From Maricaulis maris MCS10 (GTDB taxonomy: Bacteria > Pseudomonadota > Alphaproteobacteria > Caulobacterales > Maricaulaceae), in assembly GCF_000014745.1 (NCBI RefSeq), contig NC_008347.1, forward strand, positions 496,001-560,000: DNA of 64,000 bases, written 5' to 3'. The notes beneath the pieces were generated by a model. That model was not told the origin of the DNA, made no database searches, and was given only the letters and a program-made list of their open reading frames with translations. Position 1 is the first letter of the stretch, and every line of letters begins with the position of its first letter. A program made the translations under genes and the position numbers. This document shows, piece by piece, positions 16,589-26,406 of the stretch.

Positions 16589-18409
16589 ATGGACGACACG
16601 CCGCTCCCAGCCGAAGACACCGGAGCGACCGAAGCGTTGATGCCCGGGCTCGACCTGCCCGCAACGGGCCCGACGCCCGGCTATCAGGTCCTGGCCCGCA
16701 AATACCGCCCCGACACATTCGAGGACCTGATCGGCCAGGACGCCATGGTGCGGACCCTGACCAATGCCTTCGCAGCCGGCCGGATTGCCCACGCATACAT
16801 GCTCACCGGCGTCCGCGGTGTGGGCAAGACCACGACCGCGCGACTGATTGCCCGCGCCCTGAATTTCCAGACCGATGGGATTGATGCCCCGTCGATGGCG
16901 CTGGGCGAAAAGGGCCGCCATTGTGACGCCATCGGCCGTTCGGCGCATGTCGACGTAATGGAGATGGACGCCGCCTCGCGCACCGGGGTCGGCGATATCC
17001 GGGAAATCCTCGAGGGTGTGCGTTACGCCCCGGTGTCGGCCCGCTACAAGGTCTACATCATCGATGAGGTGCACATGCTCTCGACCTCCGCCTTCAACGC
17101 CCTGTTGAAGACGCTGGAGGAACCGCCCGAGCACGCCAAGTTCATCTTCGCCACGACCGAGATTCGCAAGGTCCCGGTGACCGTGCTGTCGCGCTGCCAG
17201 CGTTTCGATCTCAAACGCATCGACCGCGAAGTCCTGACCGATCATCTCGACCGGATTTGCGGTCTGGAAGGCGCGTCGGTTGAGCGCGACGGCCTGTCGC
17301 TGATCGCCCGCGCCGCCGAAGGCTCGGTGCGGGACGCCCTGTCCCTGCTCGACCAGGCCATTGTCCAGGGCAGCGATGAAGACGGCCCCGTCAGCGCGCC
17401 GCAGATCCGCGACATGCTGGGTCTGGCCGATCACGCCCGTGTGCTCGACCTGCTGGAACAGACTCTGACCGGCAAGACTGCCGATGCGCTGGCCGAACTG
17501 TCATCCCTGCATGATGCCGGCGGCGACCCGGTCGTGATTACGCGCGACCTGCTGGACTATGTCCATGCGACCGCCCGCGTGAAGGCTGCCGGGCCGGGCG
17601 CGGATCTCGGTGAGGCCGCCGACACGGTGGCGCGGATCGTGACCCTTGCCGAGGGCCAGACCCTGGGTCAGCTGACCCGGATGTGGAAAATACTGCTGAC
17701 CGGCCTGGATGATGTCCGCAATGCTCCCGACGCGCTGGCGGCGGCGGAAATGACCGTGCTGCGGCTGGCCTCCGCCGCGAGCCTGCCGCCGCCTGAAGAT
17801 GCGGCCCGACTGTTGGCCGGCATGCCGCGTGCGACCAGTCCGGCATCGGGTGCCGGGGAGGCGCCGGGAAAGCCTGAGCCGGCCCCCGCGTCGGCAACCG
17901 GGTCAGCCTCCGCAGCCATGGACCGGGACGCCGCGGCCCATCGGGCCCTGAGCGCGCCGGAAGCCGTCGCACAAGTCGAACAGGATGCGCCGGCCATTTC
18001 CGGTCCGCAGACCTGGGAGGCGCTGATGGACCTCCTGCGCGAGAAGCGCGATATCGGCCTTCAGTCTGATGTTGAACGCTATGTACGTCCGGCGGTGTTC
18101 AAACCGGGTTCCTTCACTTTCCAGCCGATCGAAGATGCGCCGCGCGACCTGGCTCAGCGCCTGTCGCGGCGGCTGCTGGAGTGGACCGGTGAGCGCTGGA
18201 TGATCCTGGCGGATGGCTCACTGGAGGGCGGCGAGACCTGGTCCGAGCGTCGGCTGCGCCTGAAAGCCGAACGGCTCGAAGCGGCCCGCCATGACCCGGC
18301 GGTGACCGAGGTCATGCGGCTCTTCCCGGGCGCCGAGATCGTGAAGATCCGCGATCCGCAACCGACCGCCGAAACCGATACTGATGCGACAACGGAGAAA
18401 CGCGCATGA
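16589..18409 (+). CDS. dnaX: DNA polymerase III subunit gamma/tau
   Basis: Clamp-loader ATPase subunit of the replicative polymerase. The 606-aa protein has an AAA+ core with Walker A GVRGVGKTTT (Lys near 80), DEVHMLS (Walker B), the sensor region SRCQRFDLKR, then an Ala/Pro linker (about 405-475) and a C-terminal tau domain. Most cysteines of the zinc module are missing; only one remains, in GRHCDAIG. ATG 16589 is chosen because the longer frame would run back into the SRP RNA. The stop overlaps the next start (ATGA). Confidence 0.94.
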   Translation: MDDTPLPAEDTGATEALMPGLDLPATGPTPGYQVLARKYRPDTFEDLIGQDAMVRTLTNAFAAGRIAHAYMLTGVRGVGKTTTARLIARALNFQTDGIDAPSMALGEKGRHCDAIGRSAHVDVMEMDAASRTGVGDIREILEGVRYAPVSARYKVYIIDEVHMLSTSAFNALLKTLEEPPEHAKFIFATTEIRKVPVTVLSRCQRFDLKRIDREVLTDHLDRICGLEGASVERDGLSLIARAAEGSVRDALSLLDQAIVQGSDEDGPVSAPQIRDMLGLADHARVLDLLEQTLTGKTADALAELSSLHDAGGDPVVITRDLLDYVHATARVKAAGPGADLGEAADTVARIVTLAEGQTLGQLTRMWKILLTGLDDVRNAPDALAAAEMTVLRLASAASLPPPEDAARLLAGMPRATSPASGAGEAPGKPEPAPASATGSASAAMDRDAAAHRALSAPEAVAQVEQDAPAISGPQTWEALMDLLREKRDIGLQSDVERYVRPAVFKPGSFTFQPIEDAPRDLAQRLSRRLLEWTGERWMILADGSLEGGETWSERRLRLKAERLEAARHDPAVTEVMRLFPGAEIVKIRDPQPTAETDTDATTEKRA

Positions 18410-18729
18410 AGGACCTGATGGGCCTGATGAAGCAGGCGCAGGCCATGCAGCAGAAAATGACCGAGGCCCAGGCGCGCCTCGCCGAAACCGAAGTCACGGG
18501 CGAGGCCGGAGCCGGGCTCGTGCGCGTGGTCCTGACCGCCAAGGGCGACATGGTGTCGATCCATGTCGACAAGAGCCTCATGGACCCCGACGAACCGGAA
18601 ATTCTCGAGGACCTGCTCAAGGCGGCCCATGCCGATGCCCGTCGCAAGGGCGAGGAGGCCCAGCAGGACATCATGAAAGACGCGGCCGGCGGTCTGCAAT
18701 TGCCTCCGGGCATGCAGATGCCGTTCTGA
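18406..18729 (+). CDS. YbaB/EbfC nucleoid-associated protein
   Basis: Small homodimeric DNA-binding protein (107 aa) of the YbaB/EbfC family. The N-terminal helix [18 protein letters not shown] is classic, followed by the beta core [19 protein letters not shown] and a C-terminal helix with LPPGMQMPF. The start overlaps the dnaX stop by 4 nt and recR follows after 16 nt. This is the widely conserved dnaX-ybaB-recR operon. Confidence 0.95.
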   Translation: MKDLMGLMKQAQAMQQKMTEAQARLAETEVTGEAGAGLVRVVLTAKGDMVSIHVDKSLMDPDEPEILEDLLKAAHADARRKGEEAQQDIMKDAAGGLQLPPGMQMPF

Positions 18730-18745
18730 CCGGGCTTCCGACACG

Positions 18746-19351
18746 ATGAAAACAGCCTCGGCCGGTCCCGAAATCGAACGCCTGATATCGCTGCTCGCCA
18801 AGCTGCCAGGCCTCGGCCCGCGCTCGGCTCGACGGGCGGCGCTGAACCTGCTTGGCAAGAAGGACGCGCTGATGCGTCCGCTTGCCGAAGCCCTGGCCGA
18901 TGCGGCCGACAAGATCCGGGCCTGCAGCGAGTGTGGTAATATGGATGTCTCCGATCCGTGCACGGTCTGCGCCGCGCCGAACCGGCTCGATGCGGCCATC
19001 TGTGTGGTCGAGACCGTCGGCGATTTGTGGGCGCTGGAACGAGCCGGTGCCTTCAAGGGGCGCTATCATGTTCTTGGCGGCGTCCTGTCGGCACTGGACG
19101 GTGTGCGGCCTGAAGATCTCAACATCACCAAGCTGGTCGAACGGTCCGCCCGTGAAGAGGTGAGCGAGATCGTGCTGGCGCTCAATGCCACGGTCGATGG
19201 ACAGACAACTGCGCACTATCTCGCCGACCGCATGGCCGGGTGCAATGTCTCGATTACCTCGCTGGCGCGGGGCGTCCCGGTCGGTGGTGAACTGGACTAT
19301 CTTGATGACGGAACGCTGGCGGCGGCCTTTCGCAGCCGGTCCACCGTCTGA
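18746..19351 (+). CDS. recR: Recombination mediator RecR
   Basis: Acts with RecO/RecF to load RecA at gaps. The 201-aa protein has the helix-hairpin-helix [17 protein letters not shown] (about 17-34), a four-Cys zinc finger at about 60, 63, 72 and 75 (CSECG...CTVC) and a Toprim domain (about 83-175, with [12 protein letters not shown]). The length is standard. It is the third gene of the dnaX-ybaB-recR operon. Confidence 0.96.
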   Translation: MKTASAGPEIERLISLLAKLPGLGPRSARRAALNLLGKKDALMRPLAEALADAADKIRACSECGNMDVSDPCTVCAAPNRLDAAICVVETVGDLWALERAGAFKGRYHVLGGVLSALDGVRPEDLNITKLVERSAREEVSEIVLALNATVDGQTTAHYLADRMAGCNVSITSLARGVPVGGELDYLDDGTLAAAFRSRSTV

Positions 19352-19413
19352 TTTACCCTGTCCATCGGCGAAAATCGGACTATCTTTGCCAGTCGGCTAC
19401 CGGGGAGACTGTC

Positions 19414-20148
19414 ATGCAGGAACCGACTTCGACGACGGCGACCGATATGGGCATGCCGACTGACCGCGTGACCCGTCGCGCCTTCGTCCTGTTCTTCTGT
19501 ACCGGCCTGTTCATGGTTTCGCTGGTCCTTGCCGCAATAACCGCGGTCAAGATCCAGGCTTTCAATTTCGGGCCACTCACGGTGCTGGTCCCGGCCGGGA
19601 CCATCGCCTTCGGGCTGACCTATCTGGCGACCGATGTGATCTCCGAAGTCTGGGGTCGTGGTTATGCGCTCTGCGTCGTTTTTTCCGGCGTGCTGATGCG
19701 GTTCGTCATCCTCTTCCTTTTGCTCTACGCGATGCATGCCGAAGATGTCGTCCCCTTCATTTCCACTGGCGGCAACTGGACCGACGCGCAGCAGGCTGCC
19801 TTTCTGGAAGTTTTCTCGTCCGGCAATCGAACCAACTTTGCCGGCATGGTCGCCTTTGGTCTGAGTGCCCTCGCCGATGTGCTGATCTTCCATCACATGC
19901 GTGAGCGGGATGCCGGCAAAAATCGGCTCTGGCTGCGCAACAATGTGTCGACCATGGTCTCGCAGGTCTTCAACAGCGCGATCTTTATCACCGTCGCTTT
20001 CGCCGGCACCCAGAGCTGGGAGGTGATTGGCAGCCTGATACTCGGTCAGGTGGTCGTGAAGGTGCTGGTTGCCACCATCGATACGCCGCTTGTCTATTTG
20101 CTCCGCAATATTGCTGAAGGCCGAAGCCTGCTCGACTATCGCGGTTGA
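19414..20148 (+). CDS. Queuosine precursor transporter (YhhQ/VUT family)
   Basis: Inner-membrane carrier for 7-deazaguanine precursors, by family. The 244-aa protein has about six to seven hydrophobic helices and the family signature LTYLATDVISEVWGRGYA (about residues 68-85). GGGGAG precedes ATG 19414. No preQ1 riboswitch is evident in the 62-nt leader. No queuosine biosynthesis genes are in view, so whether it feeds salvage is unknown. It converges on the sugar dehydrogenase gene. Confidence 0.83.
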   Translation: MQEPTSTTATDMGMPTDRVTRRAFVLFFCTGLFMVSLVLAAITAVKIQAFNFGPLTVLVPAGTIAFGLTYLATDVISEVWGRGYALCVVFSGVLMRFVILFLLLYAMHAEDVVPFISTGGNWTDAQQAAFLEVFSSGNRTNFAGMVAFGLSALADVLIFHHMRERDAGKNRLWLRNNVSTMVSQVFNSAIFITVAFAGTQSWEVIGSLILGQVVVKVLVATIDTPLVYLLRNIAEGRSLLDYRG

Positions 20149-20167
20149 CCGGGACGGCCCGGGGTCA
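20146..20167. terminator. Weak hairpin between convergent genes
   Basis: TGACC-GGG / CCC-GG-GGTCA imperfect stem around loop ACGG, at the end of the transporter gene and before the sugar dehydrogenase stop. There is no U-tract, so termination is uncertain. Confidence 0.3.
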
Positions 20168-20173
20168 GGCCGG

Positions 20174-21301
20174 TCAGGGAATGACCGGCACCAGGCGCAG
20201 CACCGAACCGGCGCGCTCGTCGGTCAGGATGTAGAGTGATCCGTCGGCTCCGGTTGTAACATCGCGGATGCGTTCGCCCCGCCCGACCAGCAATTCCTCG
20301 CGGGATATGATGCGATCACCTTCCACCTCAAAGCGGACGAGCCTGGAGCCGACAAGGGCGCCGACGAATGCGTCGCCCTGCCAGTTTTCGAACCCGTCAC
20401 CGTCATAAAAGGCCAGGCCGGAGGGAGCGATTGATGGATCCCAGAACCAGATCGGTTGTTCCAGTCCGTCGCCGTGGGTGGCATCGGATATCGGCGTTCC
20501 GTTGTAATTCACCCCGTAGGTGACGAGTGGCCAGCCATAATTCCTGCCAGGCTCGACAAGGTTGATTTCGTCGCCACCGCGGGCACCGTGCTCATGGGCC
20601 CAGACCGACCCGGTCTGCGGATTGATGGCAATGCCCTGCACATTGCGATGACCGTAGGTGTATATTTCCGGTCGGGCCCCGCGAGCGCTCACGAACGGAT
20701 TGTCGAACGGCACGGTGCCGTCATCATTGAGGCGGATTATCGTGCCCAGATGATTGGTCAGGTCCTGCGCTTCATTGCGATGCAATCCACCATCGCCAAG
20801 GGTCAGAAGAAGCGTGCTGTCTGGCAGGAATTGCAGCCGACCGCCGAAATGGAAACCGCGTTCCTTGTCAAAATTGACCTGAAACAGGGTCTCGACCTCT
20901 GTCAGCGCGGTGGCGTCATCATTCAGGCGCCCGCGGGCCAGCGCGGTGTGATTGGCATTGGCCGATCCCTCAGCGTAAGCGAAGTAGATCAATCCGTTGT
21001 CGGCAAAATCGGGGTGGACCGCCAGGCCCAGCAGGCCGCCCTGTCCCTCGACCATAATGTCGGGGAGGCCGGCGACTGGCGCACGGCGCAGCGTGTCGCC
21101 CTCGATCAGGCGCAGCCGGCCTGCGCGTTCGGAGACGAGAAGCCGACCATCCGGCAGGAAAGCCATCGACCACGGGAACTCAAGCCCCTCAGCCACCGCT
21201 TCCATGCGAAAGTCGGCCTGCTCGGTTTCATGAATGTCGGACTGGGCCAATCCACTCGACGTCAGGCCGATGGCGGCAACAAGACTGGCTACAACACGCA
21301 T
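20174..21301 (-). CDS. PQQ-dependent aldose sugar dehydrogenase (Asd/YliI-like)
   Basis: Periplasmic soluble quinoprotein oxidising aldoses, by family (GSDH domain). The 375-aa product has a signal peptide ending at SSGLAQS, then a six-bladed beta-propeller with landmarks LEFPWSMAFLPDGRLLVSER, GGLLGLAVHPDF, HRNVQGIAINP and EHGARGGDEINLVEPGRNYG. ATG 21301 places the signal at the N terminus. PQQ binding is inferred from family, and no PQQ synthesis genes are in the window. Confidence 0.87.
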   Translation of the reverse strand: MRVVASLVAAIGLTSSGLAQSDIHETEQADFRMEAVAEGLEFPWSMAFLPDGRLLVSERAGRLRLIEGDTLRRAPVAGLPDIMVEGQGGLLGLAVHPDFADNGLIYFAYAEGSANANHTALARGRLNDDATALTEVETLFQVNFDKERGFHFGGRLQFLPDSTLLLTLGDGGLHRNEAQDLTNHLGTIIRLNDDGTVPFDNPFVSARGARPEIYTYGHRNVQGIAINPQTGSVWAHEHGARGGDEINLVEPGRNYGWPLVTYGVNYNGTPISDATHGDGLEQPIWFWDPSIAPSGLAFYDGDGFENWQGDAFVGALVGSRLVRFEVEGDRIISREELLVGRGERIRDVTTGADGSLYILTDERAGSVLRLVPVIP

Positions 21302-21399
21302 GAGTCTCTCCGTGTCTGGAGCGTAGGGTCCGACCTTAGCCCAGTTGCGTGGCAAGGGTAGTCAGACCCGTATCATTGTGTCGTCCAGAGAGACAGCGG

Positions 21400-22518
21400 T
21401 CAGAGCGCAATCGACCCTGTAAAGCTGGCGAGGCGCGGCGCGAGTTGCGGCTCGAAGGCGCTGACCTGGGCCCAGCGGCGGCGCAGGCGACCGGGCAGGG
21501 CGCCAACCTTGCCGGGGACGCGTTCAACAGCCTGTTCAGCCAGCTCCCATGTGCGGATGCCGAGAGCGGCCAGGCCTGGCGCCAACACACGCCCCTGTCC
21601 CAGAGGGACGGCGTAGCTGGAATAATACTTCTTGTAGTGATCGCCGCCATGACCCAGATCGATCCGCGAGAGCCCGCGCTCTGGCGCTTGCTCGAACAGG
21701 CCGTGCAACAGCAGCAGGCCCGGTGAATATCGGGCCAGCTCGGGGTCATAGGCCGGGAACCAGGAATGGTAGATGTCACCGGCAACCAGGCCGAACTCGA
21801 CCGCCGCGAGACGATCTCCGAACCAGAGGGCCGCTGTGAGTCCGGAAAATTCCTGACCTTCGCGAGCGCGCAAATCACCCAGCACGCTTTGCACCCAGTC
21901 GATGCCGAACACGTTGAGCTTGCCGGTGTCACGGTATTGCGCCTGCTTCCACTCGCTCAGGGCGGCAAATGCCCGTCCGTCCGGGTCACCGAGGGTCACC
22001 CGAACCGGACCGAAATCGCGTTCGGCGGCGCGCTGCCGGCGTGCGGTCTTCTTGAAATGATCCTTGTGCAAGGCGCGGCGTTCGCCGAGAAAACGGGCGC
22101 CGTCATCGCCTACGGCGGCGACGTGGCTGCCGCATTGCGTCCCATTGTGACGCTGATGGTCGGCCATCGGTCCATGCCAGTTGTCGAACACCAGCGCGGA
22201 GCCGCCAGCCGCCCGGGCGAGCGCCTGTGCAGAAATGGATGCCGGGTCGGCGGCGAGCACCCCTTGATAGTCGCTCATTGGAGCGCCGACCGGGCGGACA
22301 ATGCCGCCATGAGCCTTGTGGTGCGGGAAAAAGCCGATGGTGTCGCCGGCATCCTCGATGATGGCGATCCGGACATCATTGCGCGCTCGCGCGACAGTTT
22401 CGGCAAATTCAAACCGCAAATACGGGCTGACCAGTTTCCCGTTCGGGCACGCCCAACGGTTCCATTGCACGATCTGACTCGCGGAGATGTCCTCGATTGA
22501 GACGATTTGGGTCCGCAC
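21400..22518 (-). CDS. GNAT/FemAB-like acyltransferase (CelD/HfsK type)
   Basis: A 372-aa cytosolic protein of the CelD/BcsL acetyltransferase type (Acetyltransf_6 fold). Family members modify exopolysaccharide or cell-wall intermediates; Caulobacter HfsK is a related holdfast enzyme. Visible elements are HKDHFKKTARRQRAAERDFG, the GNAT-like LAAVEFGLVAGDIYHSWFPAYDPELARYSPG and DLGHGGDHYKKYYSSY. The start is GTG 22518, with GGAGG 6 nt upstream. It is divergent from rmuC. The holdfast link is inference. Confidence 0.72.
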   Translation of the reverse strand: MRTQIVSIEDISASQIVQWNRWACPNGKLVSPYLRFEFAETVARARNDVRIAIIEDAGDTIGFFPHHKAHGGIVRPVGAPMSDYQGVLAADPASISAQALARAAGGSALVFDNWHGPMADHQRHNGTQCGSHVAAVGDDGARFLGERRALHKDHFKKTARRQRAAERDFGPVRVTLGDPDGRAFAALSEWKQAQYRDTGKLNVFGIDWVQSVLGDLRAREGQEFSGLTAALWFGDRLAAVEFGLVAGDIYHSWFPAYDPELARYSPGLLLLHGLFEQAPERGLSRIDLGHGGDHYKKYYSSYAVPLGQGRVLAPGLAALGIRTWELAEQAVERVPGKVGALPGRLRRRWAQVSAFEPQLAPRLASFTGSIAL

Positions 22519-22706
22519 GTCTGTCCTCCCGATATTCCCTGCACCCTGACAAGCAAGGCCCGGGCCGGTTTGGCAATTCGTGGTCTTGGTCGGGGTGACA
22601 GGATATGTCGGGTCCATGTGCCAGCCTGGTGGCCGTGCGGGGCGGATGGCTGGCCGCACCGGGGCGACTCGTCCAGAATGACAGCGAACAAGAAGGCGAT
22701 TGCATC

Positions 22707-24188
22707 GTGACTTTCTCAGACATCTCCCCGGAAACCTGGCTGATCCTGGCCGGCATGGTCGTCCTGCTTGCAGTGCTCGCTGGCGGCCTGTTCCTGCAAC
22801 GAAAGCCCGACCCGTCCGGCACGACCGATAACCCGGAAGTGGAACGGCTGCGCAGCGAACGCGACGACTGGCGCAACCGTCAGGAAAGTGCTGCCTCCGA
22901 ACTGGCGACGGCGCGCGAGGCGCTGGCCCGGCTTGATGGTGTGGTCGAGGAGCGCGACCGCCTGCGGGTCTCGCTGGAAGCGGTCACGGTCGAGCGCAAC
23001 GGGCTCAATGCCAGCCATGAAGCGCTCAAGACCGAGCATGACGCGGCCCTGCGCCATCATGATGAAAAGCTGGCCGAGCTGGAAAAGGCCCGCGAGCGTC
23101 TCAACGACCAGTTCAAGCTGACCGCCGCGGAAATCCTGAAAGCCTCGGGTGCCGAGCTGAACAAGCAGAGCACGGAAAGCCTGCAAACCCTGCTCAAGCC
23201 GCTGCGCGAACAACTCACCGATTTCCGCTCGAAAGTGGAGAAGGATGCCGAGCAACGCCACGGTCATGCCGGCGAGATCAAGCAATTGATGGAGACCGTG
23301 CGCAAGGACGCCTCGCGGATGTCGGACGACGCCCAGAAGCTGGCCAATGCGCTGCGCTCCTCCTCCAAGGTGCAGGGCGATTGGGGCGAGATGGTGCTGG
23401 CCTCGATCCTCGAACGCGCCGGCCTGCTGGAGAATGAGCACTTCCACACCCAGTCCACCGAGCGCAATGCCGAGGGTGCGCTTTTGCGTCCCGACGTGAT
23501 CGTCGACATGCCGGGCGGGCATCGCCTGGTGATCGACAGCAAGGTCTCGCTGGTCGCGTTCGAGCGCTGCGTGAATGCCGAGGATGACGAGATCCGGACG
23601 GCAGCGCTGAAACAGCACATCGCCTCGGTCCGCGCCCATATCAAAGCATTGGGCGAGAAGGATTATGCCAAGCTCTATGAGGGCGTGAACTTCACCTTGA
23701 TGTTCATTCCGCTGGAAGGCGCGGCCTCGCTGGCGCTGCAGAATGACCCGGAATTGTCGGCCTATGCCTGGGACCGCAATGTGATGATCGCGACACCCAC
23801 GACCTTGATGATGGCCATGCGCACGGTTGGAAACCTGTGGACGATCGACCGCCAGAACCGGCACGCCATCGACATCGCCGATCGTGCCGGCGCCCTCTAT
23901 GACAAGTTTGAAGGCTTCGTCGGCGATCTCGAGACGGTCGGCAAGCGCATCGACGGGGCCAAGGACGCCTGGGCGGCGGCCAAGGGCAAGCTGGTTGAGG
24001 GTCGTGGCAATCTGGTGCGCCAGACCGAAATGCTCAAATCTCTGGGCGCCAATGCCCGCAAATCACTGCCGGCCGAGTATCTCGATGCGGCGGGCGCCGA
24101 TGAAGCGACCGAGAGCGGCGGTGGCAAATCCGCCCCCAAGCCAGCCCCCAAGCCAGCCCTCGCAGCACCGGAAGCGGTCGATTCTTGA
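22707..24188 (+). CDS. rmuC: DNA recombination protein RmuC
   Basis: Membrane-anchored RmuC-family protein (493 aa) with a nuclease-related fold that limits DNA rearrangements, by family. There is one N-terminal helix (about 10-30), a long coiled coil (35-160), the RmuC domain (about 190-440, with [20 protein letters not shown] and [14 protein letters not shown]), and a Pro/Ala/Lys-rich tail. GTG 22707 is chosen because AAGG is upstream and the membrane helix follows. Confidence 0.9.
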   Translation: MTFSDISPETWLILAGMVVLLAVLAGGLFLQRKPDPSGTTDNPEVERLRSERDDWRNRQESAASELATAREALARLDGVVEERDRLRVSLEAVTVERNGLNASHEALKTEHDAALRHHDEKLAELEKARERLNDQFKLTAAEILKASGAELNKQSTESLQTLLKPLREQLTDFRSKVEKDAEQRHGHAGEIKQLMETVRKDASRMSDDAQKLANALRSSSKVQGDWGEMVLASILERAGLLENEHFHTQSTERNAEGALLRPDVIVDMPGGHRLVIDSKVSLVAFERCVNAEDDEIRTAALKQHIASVRAHIKALGEKDYAKLYEGVNFTLMFIPLEGAASLALQNDPELSAYAWDRNVMIATPTTLMMAMRTVGNLWTIDRQNRHAIDIADRAGALYDKFEGFVGDLETVGKRIDGAKDAWAAAKGKLVEGRGNLVRQTEMLKSLGANARKSLPAEYLDAAGADEATESGGGKSAPKPAPKPALAAPEAVDS

Positions 24189-24219
24189 TCCTGAAAGCCA
24201 GTGCGACTATCTAGGGCCC

Positions 24220-24744
24220 ATGGCCATACGCGAAATCCTCACCGTTCCCGATCCCATCCTCAAAGAGGTGTCCCAACCCGTTGATCAGGTTGATGACGAC
24301 CTCCGCGAGCTGATGGATGACATGCTGCAGACCATGTATGCCGCCGACGGCATCGGTCTGGCGGCGATCCAGGTCGGCGTGCCCAAGCGGGTGATCGTGA
24401 TGGACCTTGCCGGGTCCGACGAGGAGGCGAAGCCGCGCTATTTCGTCAATCCGGTCCTGTCCGATCCGTCCGACACGCTGAAACCCTATGAAGAGGGCTG
24501 CCTGTCGGTGCCGACCGTCTATGACGAGATCGAGCGCCCGGACCGGATCCACATCCAGTATCTCGATTATGACGGGAATGAATGCGAGGAGATCGCTGAA
24601 GGCATGTTCGCCGTCTGCATCCAGCACGAGATGGACCATCTCGAAGGCGTGCTCTTCATCGACTACCTGTCGCGCCTGAAACGCCAGCGTGCGGTCCAGA
24701 AGGTGAAGAAGGTCGAGAAGTCGAAAGACCGCGACGCGGCCTAG
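24220..24744 (+). CDS. def: Peptide deformylase
   Basis: Removes the formyl group from nascent proteins. The 174-aa metalloenzyme has all three motifs: GIGLAAIQ (44-51), EGCLS (92-96, Cys metal ligand near 94) and HEMDH (136-140). The C-terminal tail is Lys-rich. It is normally next to fmt; here three genes intervene. Its TAG stop shares CTAG at 24741-24744 with the convergent pirin gene. ATG 24220 lies 31 nt after rmuC. Confidence 0.96.
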   Translation: MAIREILTVPDPILKEVSQPVDQVDDDLRELMDDMLQTMYAADGIGLAAIQVGVPKRVIVMDLAGSDEEAKPRYFVNPVLSDPSDTLKPYEEGCLSVPTVYDEIERPDRIHIQYLDYDGNECEEIAEGMFAVCIQHEMDHLEGVLFIDYLSRLKRQRAVQKVKKVEKSKDRDAA

Positions 24745-25592
24745 AACTTCCCGGCCTGAAAATCCGTCACCGCCTGGTGCAGTTCCGCTTCGGTGTTCAT
24801 CACGAAGGGGCCGTAACGGGCGACCGGCTCATTGATCGGCTTGCCGGCGACGAGCAGAAGGCTGGCGCCTTGCGGCCCCGCTTTCAGCTCGATCCGGTCG
24901 CCATCTTCCAGGACGCCGAGATCCGGATCCTCGACCCGGCCTTCGCCGGTCGAGACCATGCCCTTGTAGACAGCGATGAAGGCGGTGTGTCCGGGATCGA
25001 TACTCTCTTCCAGCGTGGCGCCGGGTTCGAGCACGATGTCGATCAGGGTCGGCTGGATGGCGACTGATCGGGCCGGACCTGTCACGCCGGTTGATGTGCT
25101 GCCGGCCAGCACGCGCAGGCTCGCCCCGGTGCGGGTTTCCACCGGGATCTGTGTGCGGTCGAATTCCTGATAGCCCGGATCGGTCATCTTCAGCGCGCCG
25201 GGCAGATTGACCCAGAGCTGGAAGCCCCAAAGGCGGCCTTCATCCTCGATCGGTTGTTCGGAATGCACGATGCCGCGACCGGCGGTCATCCACTGGATGC
25301 CGCCGCCCTCGATCACGCCGGAATGGCCCTTATTGTCGCCATGCCGCATCCGGCCTTCCAGCATGATGGTGACGGTCTCGAAACCGCGATGCGGGTGGTT
25401 GGGAAAGCCGGCCATGTAGTCCGCGCTGTCGTCGGTGCGGATCTGGTCGAGCATCAGGAATGGGTCCAGGTCCATCAGGCCGCGATGCCCCAGCATGCGC
25501 GTGAGTTTGACACCGGCGCCGTCCGAAGTCGGCAAGCCCCGCGAGACCTTGGTGATCCGTCGTGTCCGGGTGAGCGTGTCGGTGGCGGTCAT
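24741..25592 (-). CDS. Pirin family protein
   Basis: Bicupin metal-binding protein of the pirin family (283 aa); some members are quercetinases. The N-terminal cupin has the metal-binding pattern [18 protein letters not shown] (two His, then Glu) and the following [23 protein letters not shown] motif, here split over residues of about 75-115. ATG 25592 is selected over the upstream in-frame extension because it starts the conserved region at the usual distance. The gene is opposite to def and fmt, interrupting that cluster. Confidence 0.88.
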   Translation of the reverse strand: MTATDTLTRTRRITKVSRGLPTSDGAGVKLTRMLGHRGLMDLDPFLMLDQIRTDDSADYMAGFPNHPHRGFETVTIMLEGRMRHGDNKGHSGVIEGGGIQWMTAGRGIVHSEQPIEDEGRLWGFQLWVNLPGALKMTDPGYQEFDRTQIPVETRTGASLRVLAGSTSTGVTGPARSVAIQPTLIDIVLEPGATLEESIDPGHTAFIAVYKGMVSTGEGRVEDPDLGVLEDGDRIELKAGPQGASLLLVAGKPINEPVARYGPFVMNTEAELHQAVTDFQAGKF

Positions 25593-25743
25593 GGCGGCGT
25601 TTTCCTGTCTGGGCGGCGGGTCAGGACCAATCATTCTCCGACAAGATAGGTATTTTTCCGACAAGCGCCATGAGCCTGCGCGAAAGAGATTGTTTCCATG
25701 TGGGAAGGGATAGGGCAGTTTGGGTCGGTCTGAGGAGGAAATT

Positions 25744-26316
25744 ATGCGTCTGTCTTGCCTTGTTTTGCTGTCATTTGTCCTAGCTGCGTGCTCACCGGCT
25801 GCTCCACCAGCCGACTCCTCCTTTTTCGCCAGCCTCTCGCAATTGTGCGGTCAGGCCTTCGAGGGGCGTGTGGTCAGTGATGATCCGCGTGATGCGGATT
25901 GGGCCGAACAGCGTCTGGTGATGCATGTGCGCGAATGTTCGGCGGGGCAGATTCGGATTCCGCTGCATGTTGGCGAGGATCGCTCCCGGACCTGGGTGAT
26001 CACCCGTGAGGCCGCGGGCTTGCAGCTCAAGCATGACCACCGCCACGAGGACGGCTCTGAGGACGTGTTGTCGCAATATGGCGGCTCGACGATCGTGCCG
26101 CCCACCGAGCGTCGTGCCGAGTTTCCTGCCGACCAGTTCAGCCGCATGCTGTTTGACCGCGAGGGCATCGCAGTCTCGATGGCCAATGTCTGGTCGATGA
26201 CGCTGACCGAGACCAGTTTTACCTACGGTCTTGATCGCCCGGACCGGCATTTCGCTGCCGAGTTCGATCTGACCAACCCGGTCGACGCCCCGCCGCCGCC
26301 CTGGGGTGCCGAATAG
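25744..26316 (+). CDS. Putative lipoprotein, unknown function
   Basis: A 190-aa exported protein with a lipoprotein signal and lipobox LAAC (lipidated Cys near 16). The mature part has several short acidic and aromatic stretches and a C-terminal half with RAEFPADQFSRMLFDREGIA and a Pro-rich end. I recognise no domain, although the layout resembles conserved secreted proteins annotated only as hypothetical. GAGGAGG 5 nt before ATG 25744 is a very strong ribosome site. Confidence 0.75.
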   Translation: MRLSCLVLLSFVLAACSPAAPPADSSFFASLSQLCGQAFEGRVVSDDPRDADWAEQRLVMHVRECSAGQIRIPLHVGEDRSRTWVITREAAGLQLKHDHRHEDGSEDVLSQYGGSTIVPPTERRAEFPADQFSRMLFDREGIAVSMANVWSMTLTETSFTYGLDRPDRHFAAEFDLTNPVDAPPPPWGAE

Positions 26317-26321
26317 CCGCA

Positions 26322-26347
26322 AGCCGGCTCCGTTTCCGGAACCGGCT
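26322..26347 (+). terminator. Possible terminator hairpin
   Basis: AGCCGG / CCGGCT outer stem with an additional TCCG/CGGA inner pairing just after the lipoprotein stop. It lacks a T-run. Confidence 0.4.
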
Positions 26348-26406
26348 CACCTCGACGGTGCGCCGGGAGACGGGTCCCCCAGACGCAATGGCCGGCGGCT
26401 CAGCGA

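Noticed and set aside
19352-19413. Possible preQ1 riboswitch before the queuosine transporter
   Set aside because: The 62-nt leader lacks the recognisable preQ1 aptamer pattern and is short.
20456-21361. Long plus-strand ORF
   Set aside because: Antisense shadow of the sugar dehydrogenase in high-GC DNA. No ribosome site and no family features.
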